Part shown: in pieces, positions 1 through 4,295 of the stretch
How positions within the stretch are numbered: position 1 is the stretch's first letter
Layout: each line of letters opens with the position of its first letter
Source of the DNA: a bacterium
GTDB lineage: Bacteria; Ratteibacteria; UBA8468
Length of the DNA: 5,356 nt
Reading direction: 5' to 3'
Assembly (NCBI GenBank): GCA_030637775.1
Contig: DAOWFY010000071.1
Location: 1-5,356, forward strand
Position numbers and translations under genes: made by a program
The notes under the pieces: model-generated
Database searches by the model: none
What the model saw: only the letters and a program-made list of their open reading frames with translations
What the model was told of the DNA's origin: nothing

Positions 1-318
1 ACCTATGGGTACGGAAAGTTAACCCTTGTTGAAGAAGAAACGGAACCAGAACCAAGTAGTGGAAATGGCGGAGGAGGAGGTTGCTTTATTGCTACCGCGG
101 CCTTTGGAACACCACTGGCCGAAGAGGTAATTGCTTTAAAGAAATTCAGGGACCAGCACCTTCTAAGCAGTCCCTGGGGAAGAATATTTGTGAGAGCCTA
201 CTATAAGTTTTCTCCCCAAATAGCTAACTTTATCCGCAACAAACCCCTCATCAAGTACATGGTGAGACTTCAATTAAGCCCCCTAATCTGGCTCAGCAGG
301 AAAATAACCACAGATTAA
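1..318 (+). CDS. CFI-box-CTERM domain protein, C-terminal part (5' end outside window)
   Basis: Frame 1 is open from the first base to TAA at 316-318, giving 105 residues; the start lies upstream. An acidic stretch (EEETEPEP, about residues 11-18) and a Ser/Gly linker (about 19-27) lead into GCFIATAAFGTPLAEE, with the conserved Cys at residue 28. Then come ALKKFRDQHLL, SSPWGRIFVRAYYKFSP and a basic, hydrophobic tail. This matches the C-terminal domain that databases call CFI-box-CTERM: a Cys-Phe-Ile-Ala-Thr-Ala box behind a low-complexity linker at the end of larger, often surface or secreted proteins. The box is presumed to act in processing or anchoring, but its role is not established. The function of the missing N-terminal part cannot be told. 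A palindromic repeat begins two bases after the stop codon. Confidence 0.85.
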   Translation, partial: TYGYGKLTLVEEETEPEPSSGNGGGGGCFIATAAFGTPLAEEVIALKKFRDQHLLSSPWGRIFVRAYYKFSPQIANFIRNKPLIKYMVRLQLSPLIWLSRKITTD

Positions 319-319
319 A

Positions 320-367
320 GTAGTGGCAGAGTTTACTCTGCTTATGTCGAGCAAGCTCGACCACTAC
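320..367. repeat. Y-shaped palindromic repeat (family 1), intergenic copy
   Basis: This 48-bp element can fold as a three-way junction. The outer stem is GTAGTG (320-325) with CACTAC (362-367). Inner hairpin 1 is GCAGAG (326-331) with CTCTGC (336-341) around a TTTA loop. Inner hairpin 2 is GTCGAG (346-351) with CTCGAC (356-361) around CAAG. All stems are perfect. It fills most of the gap between the CFI-box gene and polA and ends 26 bases before the polA start. There is no T-tract, so it is not a typical intrinsic terminator. The element at 1532-1585 inside polA has the same plan: TGTAG/ACA-type ends, a first hairpin with a TTYA loop and a second hairpin with a 4-base loop. REP-like function, such as mRNA 3'-end protection or mobile DNA, is inference. 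Confidence 0.8.
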
Positions 368-393
368 ATCGCTAATAAAGGTAGCAAAAATGA

Positions 394-2934
394 ATGGATA
401 AATCCCTTTATCTTATTGATGGAAATAATCTCATCTATCGTTCCTATTATGCGTTGGGTCCACTTTCCACCTCTTCCGGTCAACCGACAAATGCCGCTCT
501 CGGCTTTACGACCACTCTGCTTAAACTAATCCGGGAGAAAAGTCCTTCCTATTTGGCAGTTGCCTTTGACCTTAAAGGGCCTACATTTCGCCATAAACTT
601 TTTCAGGATTATAAGATTCAGCGACCTCCAATGCCGGAGGATTTAGTAAGCCAGATTCCGATCATCAAGGAGATAGTCAAGGCTCTTCGTATCCCCATCT
701 TGGAAAGGCAAGGATATGAGGCGGACGATGTTTTAGCCACGGTAGCAAAACGAGCAGAAAAAGAAAATCTAAATACCTTTATTATTACCGGGGATAAGGA
801 TATTCTTCAATTGGTTGATGTTAGAATCAAGGTCTACAATACCAACAAGAACCTTCTCTATGATGAAGAAAAGGTAAGGGAAAATTTTGGCATATCCCCG
901 GAGAATATCGTTGACCTTATTGCTTTGATGGGTGACGCATCGGATAATATTCCCGGGGTCTCCGGTATTGGAGAAAAGACCGCCGTCAAATTAATTGAGA
1001 AGTTTGGTTCTCTAGAGAAGCTTTATGAAAATCTTGATAGAATAGAGGGTTCCCTCAAGGAGAAACTAAAACAAGGAAAAGAAATAGCCTTTTTAAGTAA
1101 GAGATTGGCAATACTTGATTTATCTGTACCCTTAGAGATAAAAGTTGCTGACTGTCAGATGAAGAGTCCTGATTACCAGAAATTAAGAGAAATTTTCCAG
1201 AGACTGGAGTTCAAGAGATTGGTTAAAGAGATAGAGAAGAGAGATTCTTCGGCTGTGCCTCAGAATGACACTTCGTGTCGGGTTGCTTCGCCTTCGGCTC
1301 ACAATGACGAGGAAGATTTTTTGCTCTTTTCGCCGGGCAAATCTTATAAGATGTCAGAGATTTTGGGGGATTTAGAGAGCTTTAGGGCTATCTTAGAGAA
1401 TCCGGACATAGAAAAGATTGGTTTTCATCTCAAGGAGAAAATAGTTCAATTTGCAAAGAGCGGAATTGAGGCAAGAGGAGAACTCTTCGATCTGGCTGTG
1501 GCGGGATATCTGTTGAATACGGGGCCAATGACTGTAGGGGTCGGATTCATCCGACCCGCGGGCTTGATAAATCAAGCCCCCACAGAATTGCGGGACTATT
1601 ATGAAAGAGACCTTCAGAAGAAAAATCTTTTCTCTCTCTTTAGAGAAGTGGAGATGCCTCTCGCCAGCGTCCTAACAAAGTTGGAAATAAGGGGTATCTA
1701 CATTGATCTCAATTACCTTTCCTCTTTAAGCAAAAGATTTGGAGAAAAACTGCGAGATTTAGAAAGGGAGATATATTTAGCAAGTGGAGAGGAGTTTAAC
1801 ATCAATTCTCCCGATCAACTGAGAAAAATTCTCTTTGAGAAATTAAAGCTACCCCCGGGCAAAAGAACAAAGAAAGGTTACTCTACCGATAGCGAGGTGT
1901 TAAAGGAACTCTCAAAGATTCACCATCTTCCCGCCACCTTATTAGAGTATCGGGAGCTTTACAAACTTAAGAGTACCTATGTTGATGCTTTACCGAAACT
2001 TATCAGCAAGAAAGATAATAGACTTCATACCACCTTTAATCAGATCGGAACGGCTACCGGAAGGCTCTCCTCTTCCAACCCGAATCTGCAGAATATCCCC
2101 ATCAGAACGGAGAATGGTTCCTTAATCCGGAAAGCATTTAGGGCGGAGAAAAAAAATCTCCTCTTTTCCTTTGACTACTCCCAGATTGAATTAAGGATTC
2201 TGGGGCATCTTTCTCAAGACTCTCTCCTGATAGAAGCCTTTTTGAAGGATAAAGATATTCACGCGGAAACCGCCTCTTTAATCTTTAAGGGAGAATCATC
2301 ACCCTCTCTTCTATCCCCTCCCCTCGAGGGAGGGCTCCCGTCCGGTGGACGGGATGGGGGGGAAGATAGGGGAGGGGGGATTACTCCGGAAATGCGACGG
2401 ATTGGAAAAACAGTAAACTTTGCTATTGTCTATGGGATGAGTGGTTTTGGTTTAGCAAAAGAGTTGGAAATTAAGAGAAAAGAGGCAGAAGATTTTATTG
2501 CGCGCTATTTTGAAAGATATCGCCGCGTTAAGGAATATTTGGAAGAGACCTTGGAAAGAGCAAGAGAGGAAGGCTATGTCTCTACCATTCTGGGTAGACG
2601 CCGCATGATTCCCAATATTAAAAGTGAACTTCCCAATCTGCGAAAAATTGCCGAGCGCGCCGCGGTTAATATGCCGGTTCAGGGCTCGGCGGCCGATCTT
2701 TTAAAGCTCGCAATGGTAAAGATTGAGAGGGATTTGACAAAGAAAAATTTAAGGACTACAATGATTTTATCAATCCATGACGAACTTCTCTTTGAAGGGC
2801 CAGAGGAAGAGGAGCAACTTTTGACAAAGATTGTTAAGGATGATATGATAAATGCAATTCCTCTTTCCCTGCCGATTGAGGTGGAGGTGAAGAAAGGAAA
2901 GAACTGGTTGGAATTGACAAAGATAAAGGATTGA
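394..2934 (+). CDS. polA: DNA polymerase I
   Basis: Family A DNA polymerase, 846 residues, for gap filling and RNA primer removal. The 5' nuclease domain (about 1-280) has LIDGNN (D9), YEADD (108-112), ITGDKD (131-136) and the helix-hairpin-helix region MGDASDNIPG (179-188). The 3'-5' exonuclease region (about 306-420) is short and lacks the acidic metal ligands: there is no DTET-like motif, and the usual NLK-x-D position reads HLKEK (345-349). Proofreading is therefore unlikely, as in Taq and Bst. The polymerase domain has motif A DYSQIELR (D594), motif B R668-K672-F676-Y680 and motif C IHDE (H795, D796), all intact. Three in-frame palindromic repeats add about 22, 18 and 25 residues (284-305, 380-397, about 635-662). 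The ATG at 394 is chosen because the nuclease motif starts at residue 5. The ribosome site is weak (AAAGG, 377-381). A promoter for the next gene lies in its 3' end. Confidence 0.97.
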   Translation: MDKSLYLIDGNNLIYRSYYALGPLSTSSGQPTNAALGFTTTLLKLIREKSPSYLAVAFDLKGPTFRHKLFQDYKIQRPPMPEDLVSQIPIIKEIVKALRIPILERQGYEADDVLATVAKRAEKENLNTFIITGDKDILQLVDVRIKVYNTNKNLLYDEEKVRENFGISPENIVDLIALMGDASDNIPGVSGIGEKTAVKLIEKFGSLEKLYENLDRIEGSLKEKLKQGKEIAFLSKRLAILDLSVPLEIKVADCQMKSPDYQKLREIFQRLEFKRLVKEIEKRDSSAVPQNDTSCRVASPSAHNDEEDFLLFSPGKSYKMSEILGDLESFRAILENPDIEKIGFHLKEKIVQFAKSGIEARGELFDLAVAGYLLNTGPMTVGVGFIRPAGLINQAPTELRDYYERDLQKKNLFSLFREVEMPLASVLTKLEIRGIYIDLNYLSSLSKRFGEKLRDLEREIYLASGEEFNINSPDQLRKILFEKLKLPPGKRTKKGYSTDSEVLKELSKIHHLPATLLEYRELYKLKSTYVDALPKLISKKDNRLHTTFNQIGTATGRLSSSNPNLQNIPIRTENGSLIRKAFRAEKKNLLFSFDYSQIELRILGHLSQDSLLIEAFLKDKDIHAETASLIFKGESSPSLLSPPLEGGLPSGGRDGGEDRGGGITPEMRRIGKTVNFAIVYGMSGFGLAKELEIKRKEAEDFIARYFERYRRVKEYLEETLERAREEGYVSTILGRRRMIPNIKSELPNLRKIAERAAVNMPVQGSAADLLKLAMVKIERDLTKKNLRTTMILSIHDELLFEGPEEEEQLLTKIVKDDMINAIPLSLPIEVEVKKGKNWLELTKIKD
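1243..1308. repeat. Palindromic/direct-repeat element (family 2) in frame inside polA
   Basis: This 66-bp stretch encodes polA residues 284-305 (D284 to D305). It consists of two diverged direct-repeat modules, CTTCGGCT at 1247-1254 and 1292-1299, each followed by a CAnAATGAC box (1261-1269 and 1300-1308). Between them is a perfect hairpin GACAC-TTC-GTGTC (1267-1279). A second small palindrome, GCC-TTC-GGC, is at 1290-1298. On the minus strand the module reads GTCATTCTGAG...CGAAGAATC, a motif I recognise from memory as a dispersed intergenic repeat in many uncultured bacteria. Its base and codon choice (TCG, CGG, GTG) is unlike the AT-rich flanks. It falls at the linker between the 5' nuclease and the vestigial exonuclease region. 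The element limits are approximate. Confidence 0.72.
1532..1585. repeat. Y-shaped palindromic repeat (family 1), in frame inside polA
   Basis: This 54-bp element is exactly 18 codons long and encodes about residues 380-397. The outer stem is CTGT (1532-1535) with ACAG (1582-1585), then one A-C mismatch, then G1537 with C1580. Hairpin 1 is GGGTCGGA (1538-1545) with TCCGACCC (1550-1557) around TTCA. Hairpin 2 is GGGCTTGA (1560-1567) with TCAAGCCC (1572-1579) around TAAA. The architecture and ends match the intergenic copy at 320-367, while the stem sequences differ with compensating changes, so structure rather than sequence is conserved. The reading frame used avoids the TAG at 1535-1537 and the TGA/TAA in the second hairpin. 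It lies in the degenerate exonuclease region, just after YLLNTGP. Confidence 0.85.
2294..2382. repeat. C/G-rich Y-shaped palindromic repeat (family 3), in frame inside polA
   Basis: A strand-asymmetric block with a C-rich left arm and a G-rich right arm. The outer arms pair imperfectly: AATC at 2294-2297 with GATT at 2379-2382, and CTATC at 2311-2315 with GATAG at 2365-2369. Inside are two perfect hairpins: CCCTCCC (2316-2322) with GGGAGGG (2328-2334) around CTCGA, and TCCCGTCC (2336-2343) with GGACGGGA (2347-2354) around GGT. It is translated as a Ser/Pro/Gly-rich stretch (about residues 635-662) between IFKGE and ITPEMRR. Known family A polymerases such as Taq have about 10 residues between the Phe and MRR; here there are 35, so about 25 are extra. 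Its core is shared with 5297-5356 and, more loosely, with 4778-4818. Confidence 0.85.
2734..2762 (+). promoter_or_regulatory. Promoter-like site inside polA (first of three)
   Basis: TTGACA at 2734-2739, a 17-base spacer and TACAAT at 2757-2762. This is a near-consensus sigma-70 layout, but it lies within the coding sequence (the TTGACAAAG encodes part of Leu-Thr-Lys) about 200 bases before the pilin-like genes. Activity is uncertain. It is notable because two further sites with the same spacing follow at 2821 and 2914. Confidence 0.35.
2821..2849 (+). promoter_or_regulatory. Promoter-like site inside polA (second of three)
   Basis: TTGACA at 2821-2826, a 17-base spacer and TATGAT at 2844-2849, again starting in a Leu-Thr-Lys codon run. 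It could add to transcription of the downstream pilin-like genes or be a by-product of coding sequence. Confidence 0.35.
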
Positions 2935-2942
2935 GGTACAAT
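2914..2942 (+). promoter_or_regulatory. Likely sigma-70 promoter of the pilin-like gene pair
   Basis: TTGACA at 2914-2919 is a perfect -35 box. A 17-base spacer leads to TACAAT at 2937-2942, one base from the -10 consensus. The -35 box lies in the last codons of polA, and the -10 box is just after the polA stop. Transcription would start near 2949, leaving a leader of about 20 bases with a strong ribosome site before ATG 2971. No terminator separates polA from this site, so read-through from polA may also occur. Confidence 0.72.
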
Positions 2943-2953
2943 CAAACAGAAAA

Positions 2954-2962
2954 GGGGGGTGA
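2954..2962 (+). promoter_or_regulatory. Ribosome binding site that decides the start of the first pilin-like gene
   Basis: GGGGGGTGA resembles the anti-16S consensus GGAGGTGA and ends 8 bases before ATG 2971. The in-frame GTG at 2959 lies inside this site, so it is unlikely to be the start. The paralog at 3581 has the same arrangement (AGGGGGTG at 3569-3576, 4 bases before its ATG) and an N-terminus that aligns with the ATG choice. Confidence 0.65.
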
Positions 2963-2970
2963 ATAAGGAA

Positions 2971-3537
2971 ATGAGAGGAAGAAAAGGATTTACTTTGATT
3001 GAGCTTTTGGTGGTAATAGCAATTATTGCTATTTTAGCGGCGATGCTATTACCCGCATTAGCCAGAGCCCGGGAGCAGGCCAGAAGAGGAGTCTGCATCA
3101 CTCGGTTAAAACAGATTGGTCTGGCATTGCATATGTTTGCCCAGGACCACGAGGAGGCTTTCCCTGCCGCAAATACTGATCATAGCGACTATACAGGTTT
3201 GGGCCAGTTGGAAGTGGTAGGCAAAGAGTATATATCTGCTCACAAAGTGTTTATTTGTCCATCCGATAGGGCTACCCTTGCATTGAGCGTAGACGCAAAC
3301 TACTTTTCCTATGCCTATGATGCTGGTCTTACCGAGCAGAGTAGCTCAAGTGCCTACATCGTTAGTGACCGAACAACTCCTGATGCTTCGACAGCCTGTC
3401 CTGCATCAGTTCCTTCTGGCACCCATAAGGGAGATGGAGTTAATATTCTTTATGTGGGTGGTCAGGCGGAGTGGGTCCCCGAGGCAAGCCTCACGGATGG
3501 TGCTATGGGAGTTCTCGTAACTGCCAGCGGTAGCTAA
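2971..3537 (+). CDS. Prepilin-like protein with N-terminal methylation motif (type II secretion/DUF1559-like)
   Basis: 188 residues from ATG 2971; an in-frame GTG at 2959 would add MNKE. It has a short basic leader MRGRKG, a prepilin peptidase site between G6 and F7 and Glu at mature position 5. The hydrophobic helix (about 7-30) continues into the amphipathic [20 protein letters not shown]. This marks a type IV pilin or type II pseudopilin fold inserted in the inner membrane. The globular part has FICPSD (95-99, C96), a second conserved Cys (C42), FSYAYDAGL and, near the end, [18 protein letters not shown]. That last stretch aligns with the H-x9/10-DG motif of the DUF1559-like pilin family, but here Asp-Gly-His is replaced by Gly-Gly-Gln. 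The gene follows a strong promoter and is paired with a paralog 43 bases downstream. The exact role (pseudopilin, surface fibre or sheath protein) is unknown. Confidence 0.9.
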   Translation: MRGRKGFTLIELLVVIAIIAILAAMLLPALARAREQARRGVCITRLKQIGLALHMFAQDHEEAFPAANTDHSDYTGLGQLEVVGKEYISAHKVFICPSDRATLALSVDANYFSYAYDAGLTEQSSSSAYIVSDRTTPDASTACPASVPSGTHKGDGVNILYVGGQAEWVPEASLTDGAMGVLVTASGS

Positions 3538-3580
3538 TTGCCTGATTGTTTATGCAAATAAAAATGACAGGGGGTGGAAA

Positions 3581-4204
3581 ATGAGAAGAAAAGGTTTTAC
3601 CTTAATTGAACTTTTGGTGGTAATAGCGATTATTGCTATTTTAGCGGCAATGCTATTACCTGTTTTAGCCAGAGCCAGGGAGCAGGCAAGAAGATCTGTC
3701 TGTATTTCCAACTTAAAGCAGATTGGTCTGGGGATGCATATGTACGCTCAGGATTACAATGAATGGTTCCCCACATCCGGTGGTGGAGCTCATGCTGTAG
3801 CTTATTCTTTCAGATGTCTGGCTCGATACGTTACGGCACCCAAGACTTTTATCTGTCCGAGTGCCGCTGATACAGCAGCCGATAGTGTTGACGAACTCAC
3901 CGGGACAAGTGTATCCTATGCTTACAATTATGGCTTGAGTGAGCAAACTTCAACCGATAACGTACTGGTAATAGACCAGCCCGACGAAGGTGCTGAGAGC
4001 AATACGCAAGTAAAAGCACTAACTCCAGATCTGCAGACTACATCTAACCATGGTCGGGCTGGGGTTAATGCTCTCTATGTTGATGGTCATGTAAAATGGG
4101 TAGAGTCCACATCAACCTTCAATATTCCTACATCTGGTGGAGAGACCGCCGATGTGCCCAATCTTGCTAATGCCGAGTTTGTGAACCCTGATAAGACACC
4201 TTAA
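3581..4204 (+). CDS. Prepilin-like protein with N-terminal methylation motif (paralog, H-x10-DG type)
   Basis: 207 residues. It has the leader MRRKG, a cleavage site between G5 and F6, Glu at mature +5 and a hydrophobic helix to about residue 29. [20 protein letters not shown] follows, typical of DUF1559-like pseudopilins from PVC and candidate phyla. The globular part has FICPSA (C92), [11 protein letters not shown] and a complete C-terminal motif, [19 protein letters not shown] (H157, D168, G169), followed by a tail of about 30 residues absent from the paralog. The N-terminal coding DNA is close to that of 2971-3537, with about 11 differences in the first 99 aligned bases of the pilin helix, while the globular parts have diverged. 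This suggests duplication with conservation or gene conversion of the helix. The ribosome site is AGGGGGTG at 3569-3576. It is probably cotranscribed with the upstream paralog, and a terminator follows 28 bases after the stop. Confidence 0.92.
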   Translation: MRRKGFTLIELLVVIAIIAILAAMLLPVLARAREQARRSVCISNLKQIGLGMHMYAQDYNEWFPTSGGGAHAVAYSFRCLARYVTAPKTFICPSAADTAADSVDELTGTSVSYAYNYGLSEQTSTDNVLVIDQPDEGAESNTQVKALTPDLQTTSNHGRAGVNALYVDGHVKWVESTSTFNIPTSGGETADVPNLANAEFVNPDKTP

Positions 4205-4232
4205 AGGCTGTGGTAGGAACAGAAGTAAAGAT

Positions 4233-4268
4233 AAAAAAACGCCGGGGAAAAATCTTCGGCGTTTTTTT
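4233..4268 (+). terminator. Intrinsic terminator after the pilin-like genes (possibly bidirectional)
   Basis: The perfect 12-bp stem is AAAAAAACGCCG (4233-4244) with CGGCGTTTTTTT (4257-4268), enclosing 12 bases. The GC core ends in seven T residues, and the A-tract on the left arm would serve the minus strand. It separates the pilin-like pair from the polysaccharide gene. Confidence 0.93.
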
Positions 4269-4280
4269 ATTTGACATTTG

Positions 4281-4289
4281 TGGTAAAAT
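4281..4289 (+). promoter_or_regulatory. Extended -10 promoter-like site for the O-antigen ligase-like gene
   Basis: TGGTAAAAT (TGn plus TAAAAT) lies 6 bases before the ATG at 4296, so transcription would begin at or next to the ATG and give a leaderless mRNA. TTGACA at 4271-4276 is only 7 bases upstream of the -10, too near for a normal -35 pair. Used instead with a 17-base spacer it would point to TTATGT at 4294-4299, a poor -10 over the start codon. No ribosome site is seen before 4296. Confidence 0.45.
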
Positions 4290-4295
4290 GTTTTT

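Noticed and set aside
320-367. CRISPR repeat, tRNA or riboswitch in the gap before polA
   Set aside because: There is a single copy with no spacers. The three-arm fold lacks tRNA features such as an anticodon arm of the right size or a T-loop, and no known riboswitch core is seen.
323-529. 68-codon + frame overlapping the Y element and the start of polA
   Set aside because: It consists of the palindromic repeat plus an out-of-frame reading of the polA 5' nuclease region. It has no ribosome site and no recognisable protein features.
1393-1575. 60-codon minus-strand frame inside polA
   Set aside because: Antisense shadow of the exonuclease-like region, with no start signals or family features.
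2294-2382. Intein or intron within polA
   Set aside because: The block is under 100 bases with no intein splice residues or intron core. Its simple palindromic structure and uninterrupted frame fit a repeat insertion.
2679-3101. 140-codon minus-strand frame across the polA end and the first pilin-like gene
   Set aside because: It is antisense to two well-supported genes, and its hydrophobic stretches are the complement of the pilin helix and Lys-rich codons.
3311-3520. 69-codon + frame inside the first pilin-like gene
   Set aside because: Alternative frame of a clearly coding gene, with no ribosome site and no protein features.
3713-3946. 77-codon minus-strand frame inside the second pilin-like gene
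   Set aside because: Antisense to a well-supported gene and without recognisable features.
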